The notes beneath the pieces were generated by a model. It was not told where the DNA came from. It saw only the letters and a program-made list of their open reading frames with translations, and made no database searches. From Motiliproteus sp. MSK22-1 (GTDB taxonomy: Bacteria; Pseudomonadota; Gammaproteobacteria; Pseudomonadales; Balneatricaceae), in assembly GCF_001968815.1 (NCBI RefSeq), contig NZ_MIEQ01000096.1, positions 186,001 to 250,000 on the forward strand: a DNA stretch of 64,000 nucleotides, read 5' to 3'. The position numbers and the translations under genes were made by a program. Of the stretch, positions 43,933 to 53,413 are shown one piece after another (positions within the stretch are counted from its first letter, which is position 1; the number at the start of each line of letters is the position of its first letter).

Positions 43933-45579
43933 CTAAAACAAACTCTTAAGCTTTGAAATTACCGGGTTAATGTAAGGGGCCACCTTATCTGAAAAATCCG
44001 GGATATGGTTTATTATTCTTTCATTCAATTCCGGATTGAGCTGAATTCCTATTATCGCACCATACATGCCAATCAGTCCGATTCCTACGACAACAAAGAA
44101 TAATCCATTCCGTCGAGTTGCACGTATAACTTCCATTGAGTGAAGTTTGGTAACAGAGCCAAGTACCGGTACGCCAGTCACTACGCTCAGTTGTCGGGTA
44201 TCAAAAAACACAGGTCTGATTTGACCTATTAAGAATACCAGTCCAATACCCAAGCCCAAACCAGCAGCAAGTATGGCGGAATGGAACAGAATTCTATTGG
44301 GTCCCGTTGCAACTGAAGGGACACGCGGTGGGTCTATGACTCGGAACTGGAATGAGTCAGCACTGACCTCGGCATTTTGTGACAGTTGTACCGATTCTTT
44401 TCTGTTTAGAAGTTCGTTGTACTTTTCCAGGGTGATTTCGTAACCTCTGTTCAGCGCAGTAAGCTCGGCTTCCACTTCAGGAATAGTGTGGATTTTTTGC
44501 TGTAGTTCAGAAAGTCGATTTCGGTGACTTTCGGCTCGTACGCCCAGAGATCGCATGGCTGCTTCAGCTTCAGCAGTAGCAAACTTGAGTTCTCGATAGA
44601 TGTCTGTCTGGTTCACCCCGGTTGATTTCATTTCTGCTAGCAATTCTTCAAGCTCGGTGTCGCGTTTTTCTCTCAGATCTTTAAGTACGCGTTCGGTTTC
44701 CCGCAGGTCAGGATGCTTGTCAGTGTACTTAAGCTTCAACTGATCAAGGTTCTCTTCAAGTTGTTCGATCCGAGAGTCATAGCTGGACGATAGTTTGCCT
44801 TCCGCCTGAGAGCCGGTTAAAGACTTGGCCGTGGCCGTCTCGCTATCCAGTTGGTTCTTAAGCGATTTGTATCGAATCTCTGCTTCTCGCAGTTCCAGTT
44901 CTACATTTCTGAGTTCCACTTTGGTGCGTTCCAGGCGAGTGTAATAACTGCCTTGTTCCCCTGGCATGAGGCCGATATTTCTTCTCTTAAACTCTTTGAG
45001 TTTACCTTCACTGTCAATAAGGCGTCGCTCATATTCTGCCAACTGCTGATCAAGAAACTCCTGAGCAGTGTCTGAATCTTCCCGCTTATCACCCAAAGTG
45101 TTTTCGACCAGGGTGCTGAGAGTGGCCTGTACGACATTTTTAGCCAGAATGGGATCACTGTTGCTGTATGAGATGGTGAACAGGTTTTGCGCGCCTCTTC
45201 TTCTTGTGCCTGCGCTTTTTATTGTTATGCTGGCTTTCAGGTTGTCAAGAAGTTCGTCAAACTCCTCTGGAGTCCGTGCTTTAAGGTCCAGATCAGTTAA
45301 ACGCGCAATTTGCTCTACATTGGGTCGAGTTAAAAGAGTCTTGACCATCAGCGCAATTTGTTGACTGGGATCTTTTTGTAATGCAATACCTTTCAGCAGA
45401 GGTTTTAACAGCGAATCAGTATCTACATAGACTTGAGAGGTGGATTCATAGGTATCGGGCATCTTTAACACAATTGGCCAGCCGATGATGCAGACCAGCC
45501 AAGCGATTATCAGTACCAACCATTTTCTGACCCAAATCCCTCTGGCATAAGTCAGAATTTGTTCGATTATGTCTTGCAT
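43933..45579 (-). CDS. XrtA system polysaccharide chain-length determinant (Wzz/PCP-2-like)
   Basis: This 548-residue inner-membrane protein has an N-terminal helix (about 15-37) and a large periplasmic Wzz domain with extended coiled coils (about 160-385). The conserved RVIDPPRVPSVATGPNR lies just before the second helix (about 430-455), with a further helix near 490-510. This architecture is that of the PEP-CTERM chain-length family. It should form a periplasmic oligomer that sets chain length with the BY-kinase and hands polymer to the export lipoprotein. It lies 36 bases after that gene. Confidence 0.95.
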   Translation of the reverse strand: MQDIIEQILTYARGIWVRKWLVLIIAWLVCIIGWPIVLKMPDTYESTSQVYVDTDSLLKPLLKGIALQKDPSQQIALMVKTLLTRPNVEQIARLTDLDLKARTPEEFDELLDNLKASITIKSAGTRRRGAQNLFTISYSNSDPILAKNVVQATLSTLVENTLGDKREDSDTAQEFLDQQLAEYERRLIDSEGKLKEFKRRNIGLMPGEQGSYYTRLERTKVELRNVELELREAEIRYKSLKNQLDSETATAKSLTGSQAEGKLSSSYDSRIEQLEENLDQLKLKYTDKHPDLRETERVLKDLREKRDTELEELLAEMKSTGVNQTDIYRELKFATAEAEAAMRSLGVRAESHRNRLSELQQKIHTIPEVEAELTALNRGYEITLEKYNELLNRKESVQLSQNAEVSADSFQFRVIDPPRVPSVATGPNRILFHSAILAAGLGLGIGLVFLIGQIRPVFFDTRQLSVVTGVPVLGSVTKLHSMEVIRATRRNGLFFVVVGIGLIGMYGAIIGIQLNPELNERIINHIPDFSDKVAPYINPVISKLKSLF

Positions 45580-45615
45580 GAACTAAGGAACTCCTAAATA
45601 TATAGCCCTGATGTA

Positions 45616-46266
45616 TTAGAACCATGCTTCAGGAATTATGACGATATCGCCGGGCAGGATATCAGCATTGGCGCTAATGTCTCCCTTTTTGATCAAGTCT
45701 TCGATACGGACGCTGTACTGTTGTTGCTGGCCGTCGACAACGCGAATAACACTCGCTTGATTACCGTCGGCAAATTCAGTTAAGCCGCCAACGGCGATCA
45801 TAATATCCAGCAAGCTCATGTCTTCACGGTAGGGAACCGCCTGTGGTTCACTTGCTTCTCCAATTACTCTGACTTGTTCAGAGTAAGGACCCTGAAACTC
45901 TGATACCAGAACGGTAACAATAGGTTCCTTGATAAAGACGCTGAGAGCTTCTTCAACTTTACGTGCTACTTCAGTCGGTGTCAGTCCGCTGACTTCCAGA
46001 TCTTCAACCAGTGGGGTGGTGACCTTTCCATCAGGTCTGACAGTCACTGTCTCAGATACTTCCGGATTGCGCCAGACGAATATTTCAAGTTCATCGCCGG
46101 GGCCAACAAGATAATTGTATGCTGCTGCATCAGTGGTAACCGGCTGCTTCTGGTCTTTCTGTGGTAACGGCTGGTACTGGTTGTTTGAGCAGCCAACGGT
46201 ACTGAGGACAAAAACGACACCCATTACGCTGCCGATCAGCCCCTTAATTTTGCTGTTCATCTTCAT
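45616..46266 (-). CDS. XrtA/PEP-CTERM system polysaccharide export lipoprotein (Wza-like)
   Basis: This 216-residue lipoprotein has a signal peptide with lipobox STVGC (Cys26). YLVGPGDELEIFVWRNPEVS opens the polysaccharide biosynthesis/export domain (about 48-130), and a SLBB-like domain (about 132-215) includes AVGGLTEFADGN. It is shorter than Wza and matches the exosortase-linked export family. It should form the periplasmic/outer-membrane channel part of the exporter. First gene of the minus-strand export operon 46266-40234. ATG codons at 46266 and 46260 are both possible after AGGAGA. Confidence 0.94.
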   Translation of the reverse strand: MKMNSKIKGLIGSVMGVVFVLSTVGCSNNQYQPLPQKDQKQPVTTDAAAYNYLVGPGDELEIFVWRNPEVSETVTVRPDGKVTTPLVEDLEVSGLTPTEVARKVEEALSVFIKEPIVTVLVSEFQGPYSEQVRVIGEASEPQAVPYREDMSLLDIMIAVGGLTEFADGNQASVIRVVDGQQQQYSVRIEDLIKKGDISANADILPGDIVIIPEAWF

Positions 46267-46511
46267 TGCTCTCCTGAATCAATGTGATGGCTTGTTAATA
46301 GTCATATTAAGCATAATTGAAAGCAAAAACTCAATTGATTATTAAGGATTCTTTTTGATATTTCTCTGTATTTAAACATGCTGTGTGAATTTAAATAGTT
46401 TTGGTCTGCTCAGTGCTTTGAGCTACTATCAATTTATTGGAGTTTAGAATGTTCTGCATTCGGGCGCTAAACCTTCAGAGTTGAGTGAAACTGGAAGTAC
46501 CCTGATAAAGG

Positions 46512-46550
46512 TGACTATGCAGAAAAATGACTATGCAGAGACATGACTAC
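46512..46550. repeat. 16-bp tandem near-duplication at a translation start
   Basis: TGACTATGCAGA occurs at 46512-46523 and again at 46528-46539, followed by a third partial copy TGACTAC at 46544. The period is 16 bases, not a multiple of three. The strong ribosome site AAAGG (46507-46511) now serves an ATG at 46517 that opens only a nine-codon peptide ending at 46546. The main gene starts at 46527 or 46533 in another frame. Confidence 0.8.
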
Positions 46551-46967
46551 GTTGAAGGCAGTGCTAAAGTTCAGATTGCAATGATATTGCTTCTGATGCT
46601 GGCTGTCGGGCTTTTTTTTCATCTGCAGTCGGTAATCGCCCAGGTGCTTGCTGACATACAGCTTCTGTCTGGCTCCAGGCCCGAGCTGGCGATTAAAATG
46701 GCGGGTCGTTTGCTGTTATGGCTGGTTATGCTTAGTGGAAGTATCGCGATTGCTATCAGCAGTTATCTGATCGTGCTTTCAAGTAGGGTTAAAAAATTCG
46801 GCCTGTATCCACCGCCGGGTATGCCTGTGGCATTTAAAACTCCAATTAAGAGTGAAGCTGCTGCCGCTAGAATGAGGCAAGCCTGTTTGTTTCTGGCTGT
46901 CTTGTTGTTTACACAGCCGGTGATTGGATTTTTTTTGTGGTATCGAATTACTGGCGGAGCCTGGTAG
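46527..46967 (+). CDS. small membrane protein of unknown function
   Basis: This 146-residue protein has three hydrophobic helices (about residues 18-42, 58-86, 117-140) and a short proline-rich loop GLYPPPGMP. I recognise no family. It is divergent from the export operon and convergent with metG. The start is either ATG 46527 or ATG 46533. Both are far (15 to 21 bases) from the good ribosome site because of the 16-bp duplication. Without one repeat copy that site would be at a normal distance from the in-frame ATG-CAG-AGA-CAT start. Expression may therefore be low or switched. Confidence 0.65.
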   Translation: MTMQRHDYVEGSAKVQIAMILLLMLAVGLFFHLQSVIAQVLADIQLLSGSRPELAIKMAGRLLLWLVMLSGSIAIAISSYLIVLSSRVKKFGLYPPPGMPVAFKTPIKSEAAAARMRQACLFLAVLLFTQPVIGFFLWYRITGGAW

Positions 46968-47008
46968 AAGTAATAAGAGCTAACCATAAGCCTGCCAATT
47001 GCTTACGG

Positions 47009-47041
47009 CCCTCACCACCAGGAAGGAGTTGGCGGTGAGGG
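47009..47041. terminator. weak hairpin between convergent genes
   Basis: CCCTCACC (47009-47016) pairs with GGTGAGGG (47034-47041) across a 17-base loop, between the membrane protein gene and the end of metG. There is no T run, so a role as a terminator is uncertain. Confidence 0.35.
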
Positions 47042-47086
47042 ATTGATTCATAGTCCCTTAGCTTGAGAAGGCGAGGTGAAACAGCT

Positions 47087-49123
47087 CTAGCGCACTCTCA
47101 TCCCGGGCTTTGCTCCTTCATGAGGTTCCAGTATCCAGAGTTCGTCTCCTCCTGGGCCTGCTGCCAATACCATTCCTTCGGAAACGCCAAACTTCATTTT
47201 CCGCGGAGCCAGGTTGGCAACCATAACCGTGTGTTTGCCCTGCAATTGTTCAGGTTGGTAAGCTGATTTGATACCTGCAAATACTTGGCGCACTTCGCCT
47301 CCAAGATCTAACTCCAAACGAAGTAGTTTATCCGCCCCTTTGACAGCTTCCGCTTTGCTGATTAAGGCGATACGCAGATCCAGTTTGGCAAAATCGGCAT
47401 AATCAATCTGCGCTTCGATTGGTTCGTCCTTGAGAGGGGAGTTGGAATCATGTGTCGCAGCCTGTTCTTGTGACTGTTCTTCCATGGAAGCTGTGACCAT
47501 GGATTCAATGCTGGTTGCTTCAATTCGGGTCATCAAAGGTTTGAATTTTTTGATTTCATGATTTGTCAGAATGCTGTCAAGGGATGTCCAATCCAAACTA
47601 TCATTAAGGAAGGTTTCCGCTTGTCTTGTTGTTTCCGGCAGAATAGGTTTCAGGTAAATCATAAGAATTCTAAACAGATTAATACCGACGGAGCATACAT
47701 CCTGAACTTGCTGCTCCTGACCTTCCTGCTTAGCTAAGACCCAGGGCTCCATGTCGGCGATATACTGGTTGGCACGATCAGCGAGAACCATTATTTCTTT
47801 GACGGCCTTACCAAATTCACGCCCTTCGTAATATTCAGCGATTAAATTACTGGCAGCTACAAAGTCGGCAACTAACTGTGGTTCTGTGCAGTTACCGGAA
47901 AGAACACCATTGAATTTCTTTGTGATAAAGCCTGCGCTACGGCTGGCGATATTGACAACCTTGCCCACCAGGTCCGAGTTTACCCGCTGCGCAAAGTCCT
48001 CCAGATTCAGATCCAGATCCTCTACTCTATTGTTGAGTTTGGCTGCAAAATAGTAGCGAAGGTACTCCGGGTCCAAATGGTCCAGATAGGTTCTGGCTTT
48101 AATAAAGGTGCCGCGAGACTTCGACATTTTCTTGCCGTTTACGGTCAGGAATCCGTGAGCATGAACAGCGGTAGGGGTTCTGAAGTCAGAGCAGCTCAGC
48201 ATGGCTGGCCAGAACAGGGCGTGGAAATTGATAATATCTTTGCCGATGAAATGGTACAGCTCGGTATCTGAGCCCTTGGCCCAGTAATCATCAAATTCCA
48301 GCCCGTCCGTGTTGTCACAGAGTTTCTTAAAGCTGGCCATGTAGCCAATAGGAGCATCCAGCCATACATAGAAATATTTTCCGGGTTCTTCTGGTATCTC
48401 AAAACCAAAATAAGGAGCATCGCGGCTGATATCCCACTCCTGCAAACCGGAGTCCAGCCATTCAGACAGCTTGTTTGCTATCTCATCTTGTAGAGTTCCG
48501 CTGCGTGTCCACTGCTTTAGCATCTCAGTAAAATCCGGAAGCTTAAAAAAGAAGTGGGTGGATTCTTTGTTAACGGGTATGGCGCCGGATATTGCAGAAC
48601 GAGGGTTTATCAGTTCGGAGGCGCTGTAGGTGGCCCCGCAGGCTTCGCAGTTATCGCCGTATTGATCATCGGTTTTGCACTTTGGACAGGTCCCTTTGAT
48701 AAATCGATCGGCCAGAAAGAGTTCTTTTTCCGGGTCAAAAGCCTGGGTGATTGTTCGTGTGGCAATATGCCCGGCTTTTTTGCAACGCCTGTAGATCAGT
48801 GCAGATAACTCGCGGTTTTCCTCTGAATGAGTGGAGTGGTAGTTATCGAAACCTACCCGAAAGTCTGCAAAGTCTGCTTGATGTTCCGCGCTGACCTGGG
48901 CAATAAGTTCTTCAGATGTTATGCCCATTTGCTCTGCCTTGAGCATGATAGCGGTCCCATGTGCATCATCGGCACATACGTAGTGACAGGTTTCCCCTCG
49001 CATCTTCTGAAAGCGAACCCATATGTCAGTTTGGATGTACTCAAGCATATGGCCGAGATGGATTGAGCCATTTGCATAGGGTAGGGCGCTGGTGACAAGA
49101 ATTTTACGGGGTGCTTTCGACAT
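47087..49123 (-). CDS. metG: methionine--tRNA ligase
   Basis: This 678-residue class I synthetase charges tRNA-Met. HLGH (residues 22-25 of [10 protein letters not shown]...) is the HIGH signature. A zinc knuckle [18 protein letters not shown] lies near 145-165, KKMSKSRG is the KMSKS loop, and a C-terminal EMAP/tRNA-binding domain (about 575-678) ends the protein. Length equals that of the E. coli dimeric enzyme. I start at ATG 49123; an upstream in-frame ATG at 49153 would add ten residues not typical of the family. It is convergent with the small membrane protein and divergent from trmA. Confidence 0.97.
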   Translation of the reverse strand: MSKAPRKILVTSALPYANGSIHLGHMLEYIQTDIWVRFQKMRGETCHYVCADDAHGTAIMLKAEQMGITSEELIAQVSAEHQADFADFRVGFDNYHSTHSEENRELSALIYRRCKKAGHIATRTITQAFDPEKELFLADRFIKGTCPKCKTDDQYGDNCEACGATYSASELINPRSAISGAIPVNKESTHFFFKLPDFTEMLKQWTRSGTLQDEIANKLSEWLDSGLQEWDISRDAPYFGFEIPEEPGKYFYVWLDAPIGYMASFKKLCDNTDGLEFDDYWAKGSDTELYHFIGKDIINFHALFWPAMLSCSDFRTPTAVHAHGFLTVNGKKMSKSRGTFIKARTYLDHLDPEYLRYYFAAKLNNRVEDLDLNLEDFAQRVNSDLVGKVVNIASRSAGFITKKFNGVLSGNCTEPQLVADFVAASNLIAEYYEGREFGKAVKEIMVLADRANQYIADMEPWVLAKQEGQEQQVQDVCSVGINLFRILMIYLKPILPETTRQAETFLNDSLDWTSLDSILTNHEIKKFKPLMTRIEATSIESMVTASMEEQSQEQAATHDSNSPLKDEPIEAQIDYADFAKLDLRIALISKAEAVKGADKLLRLELDLGGEVRQVFAGIKSAYQPEQLQGKHTVMVANLAPRKMKFGVSEGMVLAAGPGGDELWILEPHEGAKPGMRVR

Positions 49124-49457
49124 GGGGTTTAAGATTCCAAAAATGCAGATCAAGTAAAATCAGTGCCTGCCTGGAGGCACTTGTATGTAGTTTTGTTTAG
49201 TGATGCTTTGGCTGTTGATCCTGGGCCAAAACATATCATTAAGTCTGGTTTTTTCGCAATGAGCTTGCAGCATGCACGACAGATCTTCAGTCGATTGTAT
49301 ACGTAACATGGCTAGTTACAAGGCGAAGTTGAGTGTTGCCTGGGGTTGGGGTGGGTTAGCGGGCGAAAAAAGGGGGCGAGAATCAAGAATTGGGCAGCGT
49401 TATCCGGGGTATCTGTTAGAATGCCTCGTTTTTGCAGGTCAGTAATCGGCGAATACG
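49124..49457. other. gene-free divergent region between metG and trmA
   Basis: The stretch contains a 7-bp hairpin AGTGCCT/AGGCACT (49162-49181) in what would be the metG leader. It has no strong T run, so attenuation is not supported. Promoters for both genes should be here, but no convincing -35/-10 pair stands out. No tRNA or other RNA gene was seen. Confidence 0.4.
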
Positions 49458-50558
49458 ATGAATATGGGATCGGTTTATCCAGAACGTTATCAGCAATTGC
49501 TGAACGAGAAAGCAGACGAATTGAAGCAGTTGTTCCGCGAGTTTGATCCTCCTGAGCTCGAAGTGTTTTCCTCTCCTGAAGATCATTATCGGTTGAGAGC
49601 TGAGTTCAGGGTTTGGCATCAGGATCATGATATCTATTACGTGATGTTTGAGCGTGGAAGTAATCGTGTGCCGATTCGTATTGATCAATGCCCAATGGTG
49701 GCTGAACCAATCCATGACATTATGTTTGATTTGCTTGAGGAAATAAAAAAGATCCCAGAGCTTGGGCGGAAGCTATTTCAGATTGATTTTCTCAGCACGC
49801 TCAGTGGGGAGGTTCTGGTTACATTGCTTTATCACCGTGCGATCGATGAAAACTGGTATCAGCTGGCACGTCCTTTAAAAGACAAGTTCGGCATTGATCT
49901 TGTTGGCCGTAGTCGCAAAACCAAATTGCTGCTTGATCGTGATTTTGTGATTGAGAAAATGTCAGTAGGCAATGACACGCTGATTTACAAACAGGTGGAA
50001 AATAGTTTTACTCAGCCTAATGGTCGCGTCGCAGAGAAAATGCTGGACTGGGCAGTAGATGTCACTGCTGACCATACCGGTGATCTGCTGGAACTTTACT
50101 GCGGTAACGGAAACTTCACTATTGCGGTGGCGAAGAATTTTGATCGGGTGTTGGCGACAGAAATATCAAAGACCTCCGTTAATGCGGCGCAATTTAATAT
50201 CCATGAAAACGGATTGGATAATATCAACATCATCCGTCTTTCCAGTGAAGAGTTTACCCAGGCAATGAATAAGGAGCGGGAGTTCCGTCGTTTGAAAGAT
50301 ATTGATCTGGATAGCTATGATTTCTCCACCGTGTTGGTTGACCCGCCTCGCTCCGGGTTGGATAAAGACACAGAAAATCTGGTGCAGAGCTATTCTAGAA
50401 TTCTTTATATATCCTGTAATCCTAATACGCTCAAAGACAATCTTCTGGGACTTAGTGAAACCCATGCTATTGAACGTTTTGCTCTTTTCGATCAGTTCCC
50501 TTATACCGATCACAAAGAGTGTGGGGTCTGGTTGGTGAAGAAAGACAGCAAAGGATAG
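49458..50558 (+). CDS. trmA: tRNA (uracil-5-)-methyltransferase TrmA
   Basis: This 366-residue enzyme makes m5U54 in tRNA with SAM. It has the same length as E. coli TrmA and no iron-sulfur cysteines, which separates it from RlmC/RlmD. Visible motifs are [16 protein letters not shown] (SAM site, about 207-222), [20 protein letters not shown] with the nucleophile Cys, and HKECGVWL with the catalytic Glu near the end. The start [15 protein letters not shown] is typical. It is a single gene with its own upstream region. Confidence 0.97.
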   Translation: MNMGSVYPERYQQLLNEKADELKQLFREFDPPELEVFSSPEDHYRLRAEFRVWHQDHDIYYVMFERGSNRVPIRIDQCPMVAEPIHDIMFDLLEEIKKIPELGRKLFQIDFLSTLSGEVLVTLLYHRAIDENWYQLARPLKDKFGIDLVGRSRKTKLLLDRDFVIEKMSVGNDTLIYKQVENSFTQPNGRVAEKMLDWAVDVTADHTGDLLELYCGNGNFTIAVAKNFDRVLATEISKTSVNAAQFNIHENGLDNINIIRLSSEEFTQAMNKEREFRRLKDIDLDSYDFSTVLVDPPRSGLDKDTENLVQSYSRILYISCNPNTLKDNLLGLSETHAIERFALFDQFPYTDHKECGVWLVKKDSKG

Positions 50559-50628
50559 GTGTCTGGATAAATACTTGACATAAATAGTTGGTTTTATGCA
50601 TTGTTGTCCCAATATAGTCATTAAATAG

Positions 50629-50663
50629 CTAACAATGGGTCAATAGAGGTCGTTTATTGTTAG
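50629..50663. promoter_or_regulatory. inverted repeat upstream of apbC
   Basis: CTAACAAT (50629-50636) is repeated inverted as ATTGTTAG (50656-50663) with a 19-base spacer, about 80-115 bases before the apbC start. It could be a dimeric repressor site or a weak hairpin. No regulator is named. Confidence 0.35.
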
Positions 50664-50744
50664 GTGGCCTTGGTGGTCTAACTGCTTTATCAGGCTGGTA
50701 GACAGAATTCAATGTGATCCAATTCACTGGTTCAGGAGAGCCCT

Positions 50745-51839
50745 ATGACAGGCAGTATTGAAAGCGCCGTTGAGCAGTTGCTGGGCGAATACGTTCCGCC
50801 CTATCTTGATCAGAATTTAAAACAATCACGAGCCGTGAAAAAGTTACTCGTTCGAGATGGTAACGTTGATGTCGACATTGAACTGGGATTTCCGGTAGCA
50901 ACGGTTGCTGCAAGAGTAAAAACCGAACTGGCTGAGCGATTGTCGGCCTGTGAGGGTGTTAACAATATCAGTATCCAGGTTCGTTCAAAGATAGTTGCCC
51001 ACCAGGCTCAAAAGAACATGAAGAGTATCGGCAACGTAAAAAATATCATTGCGGTGGCTTCAGCAAAGGGCGGGGTCGGCAAGTCCACAACTACCGTCAA
51101 TTTGGCCTTGGCGCTGGCTGCTGAGGGAGCTAGCGTCGGGATTCTGGACGCAGATATTTATGGTCCCAGTCAAGGTGCGTTGCTTGGTATTAAGCCGGGC
51201 GAGCGGCCGGAGGCTGCAGAAAATGCGATGTATCCTATACGGGCTCATGGTATTCAGGCCATGTCTATGAGTTTTCTCGTGGATGAAGATCAGCCTATGG
51301 TCTGGAGAGGGCCTATGGTTAGCGGTGCGCTTCAGCAACTGCTGACGCAGACTCTTTGGGAAGATCTTGATTATCTTTTCATCGATATGCCGCCAGGCAC
51401 GGGTGATATCCAGCTGACTCTTTCTCAGAAGGTTCCTGTTACGGGGGCAGTGATTGTGACCACGCCACAAGATATCGCTTTACTGGACGCCAAAAAGGGA
51501 ATTGAGATGTTCCGTAAGGTTGAGATCCCGGTATTGGGTGTCGTAGAAAACATGAGCTTACATACCTGCAGCCAATGTGGACATAGTGAGCCTATTTTCG
51601 GAGAAGGGGGAGGCGCGCAAATAGCACAGCAGTATCAAACGGAATTGATTGGCCGTTTACCTCTGGTTATGGGGATTCGTCAGCAGGCTGACAAGGGTAT
51701 CCCGATCGTTATTTCGGCTCCTGATTCCACAGAGGCGAAAGAATATAGAGATATCTCCCTTAAGATGGCTGCTTGCCTGGCTGCTAAAGCGAAAAACTAT
51801 GCAAATGTTTTCCCGGAAATTGTTGTTCAGAACAATTGA
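50745..51839 (+). CDS. apbC: iron-sulfur cluster carrier protein ApbC (Mrp/NBP35 family)
   Basis: This 364-residue P-loop ATPase transfers Fe-S clusters to apo-proteins. An N-terminal DUF59/MIP18-like domain (about residues 5-85) precedes the deviant Walker A SAKGGVGKSTT (about 106-116). Further marks are DADIYGPSQG and the cluster-binding CSQCG (about 272-276). It lies upstream of dcd, an order also familiar from pseudomonads and relatives near metG. The AGGAG ribosome site is just before the ATG. Confidence 0.96.
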   Translation: MTGSIESAVEQLLGEYVPPYLDQNLKQSRAVKKLLVRDGNVDVDIELGFPVATVAARVKTELAERLSACEGVNNISIQVRSKIVAHQAQKNMKSIGNVKNIIAVASAKGGVGKSTTTVNLALALAAEGASVGILDADIYGPSQGALLGIKPGERPEAAENAMYPIRAHGIQAMSMSFLVDEDQPMVWRGPMVSGALQQLLTQTLWEDLDYLFIDMPPGTGDIQLTLSQKVPVTGAVIVTTPQDIALLDAKKGIEMFRKVEIPVLGVVENMSLHTCSQCGHSEPIFGEGGGAQIAQQYQTELIGRLPLVMGIRQQADKGIPIVISAPDSTEAKEYRDISLKMAACLAAKAKNYANVFPEIVVQNN

Positions 51840-52002
51840 TCCTGTCTGGGGTGGTGCTTCGATCATGAGCCACATAAGGCCGCTCCAGTCACTTTTGCGA
51901 GCACTGTAAAAATAGAGTTTTTTTTTGTCTGTTCGGGTATGATTGCTGGTTTGCTTTTGGTGTCGTCTGAGAAGACGCATTTTCTAGGAATTGGTAAGGT
52001 TT

Positions 52003-52569
52003 ATGGGCATCAAGTCTGATAGGTGGATTCGCCGCATGGCGGAAGGACACGAAATGATTTCGCCGTTTGAGGCTAATCAGGTTCGTACGGCGGGCGGGGA
52101 GCGGATAGTGTCGTATGGTACTTCGAGCTACGGCTACGATGTGCGATGTGCGAACGAGTTTAAGATATTCACTAATATTAATTCCTCGATGGTGGACCCC
52201 AAAGATTTTGATGAACAAAGCTTTGTTGACGTGGTTTCTGACGTTTGCATCATTCCGCCAAACTCTTTTGCGTTGGCGCGAACGGTTGAATATTTCAAGA
52301 TACCAAGGGATGTGCTAACCATTTGTTTGGGGAAAAGCACTTACGCCCGCTGTGGAATTATCGTCAATGTCACGCCGCTGGAGCCTGAGTGGGAAGGTCA
52401 TGTTACGCTCGAGTTTTCCAATACAACTCCGCTACCGGCGAAGATTCATGCTCATGAAGGTGTGGCTCAGATGTTGTTCCTTGGTGCTGATGAAGTTTGT
52501 GAAACTTCGTACAAGGACCGAAGCGGTAAGTATATGGGGCAAACGGGCGTCGTAGTCCCTAGAACATAA
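52003..52569 (+). CDS. dcd: dCTP deaminase
   Basis: This 188-residue trimeric deaminase converts dCTP to dUTP for thymidylate synthesis. Motifs are [19 protein letters not shown] at the start, [31 protein letters not shown] and a C-terminal [13 protein letters not shown]. Length is that of the enterobacterial enzyme. I use ATG 52003 because it restores the usual N terminus; a TTG at 51991 is in frame. It follows apbC after 163 bases. Confidence 0.97.
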   Translation: MGIKSDRWIRRMAEGHEMISPFEANQVRTAGGERIVSYGTSSYGYDVRCANEFKIFTNINSSMVDPKDFDEQSFVDVVSDVCIIPPNSFALARTVEYFKIPRDVLTICLGKSTYARCGIIVNVTPLEPEWEGHVTLEFSNTTPLPAKIHAHEGVAQMLFLGADEVCETSYKDRSGKYMGQTGVVVPRT

Positions 52570-52641
52570 CTTTTGAACAGGCAGAACTGTCCAGGCATAA
52601 ATACTGACCATTCAGTGATTTCCTGTTGATTGCCCTGAGCG

Positions 52642-52672
52642 TAGCCGGATGTCGTAGTGATAACTCCGGCTA
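52642..52672. terminator. hairpin after dcd
   Basis: TAGCCGGA (52642-52649) pairs with TCCGGCTA (52665-52672) with a 15-base loop, some 70 bases after the dcd stop. A T run is absent, so it may be a rho-dependent end or a 3' stabiliser. Confidence 0.4.
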
Positions 52673-52723
52673 GTGCCTGCTGACCATGGCTGGACCCGTG
52701 TGGTTGACGTATGAAGCTGGTAA

Positions 52724-53413
52724 TTGCATCAATCGTTAAACCTGAACGAGATAAGATATATAGGCTGCAAAGATAACGTGACCATTCCTGATTTTGAGAA
52801 GATAACGGCGTTTTGGTGCGAAGTGGTTAATACCATTGAGCATCTGTTAGATGAAACTGACGAGTTCAATGCTCGTGAAGTTATGACCCATTATGAAGAT
52901 AGTCTTAGGATGATAGACCAAAACCTTACTTTTCATTTCGAGCGGGATGAGAAGGATGAGCGTATCGAGATGGTGTTTGGTTGTGATGGTTACGCTCAGT
53001 CGATTGCCTCAGTATTAAGTCTGGTGGACGCGGCGCCAACGATTGATGGTGTGCAGGTGATAGCATTCAACCACCGGCATGATCCGTTGCCAACGTCTAT
53101 CAGGATCGGTGAGGATGAGTTTGAATTAGACGACTTCTGGTACTCCTTCCGTATTGAAAGTGGCGAATTCCATCTATCTGTTTTTGTGAAAAATTTAGAC
53201 GATCAGGATCAGAATCCAGCCGTTGAAGCCGTTATGGTTTTTTTGGACGCGCTACTGGGTGAGTTTGATTTGATGACCAGAGTAGCCACACTCAATTGGT
53301 ATCCGCAGCCCTCGGTGCCTGAAGATCACGGCTTGCGGCCGTTAGTCGAGCTGCGTGATCAATTTGATCAGTCCCGGGCAGATATTAGTTTGATTGGTGT
53401 TACCTTACATTGA
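52724..53413 (+). CDS. conserved-looking protein of unknown function
   Basis: This is an acidic soluble protein of up to 229 residues, without signal peptide or membrane segment. It has an N-terminal helix pair (FEKITAFWCEVVNTIEHLL, about 25-43), a mixed alpha/beta body with FHFERDEKDERIEMVFG and VIAFNHRHDPLP, and a C-terminal NWYPQPSVP. I recognise no family. The start is uncertain: TTG 52724 gives the longest frame and GTG 52778 begins at MTIPDFEKIT, and neither has a strong ribosome site. It follows dcd in the same direction and may be a monocistronic housekeeping-type gene. Confidence 0.65.
   Translation: MHQSLNLNEIRYIGCKDNVTIPDFEKITAFWCEVVNTIEHLLDETDEFNAREVMTHYEDSLRMIDQNLTFHFERDEKDERIEMVFGCDGYAQSIASVLSLVDAAPTIDGVQVIAFNHRHDPLPTSIRIGEDEFELDDFWYSFRIESGEFHLSVFVKNLDDQDQNPAVEAVMVFLDALLGEFDLMTRVATLNWYPQPSVPEDHGLRPLVELRDQFDQSRADISLIGVTLH

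Noticed and set aside
52711-52776. 21-codon frame starting MKLVIASIVKPERDK, recalling the start of PII proteins
   Set aside because: It stops after 21 codons, has no strong ribosome site and overlaps the next gene's possible start. The resemblance is too short to call a pseudogene.
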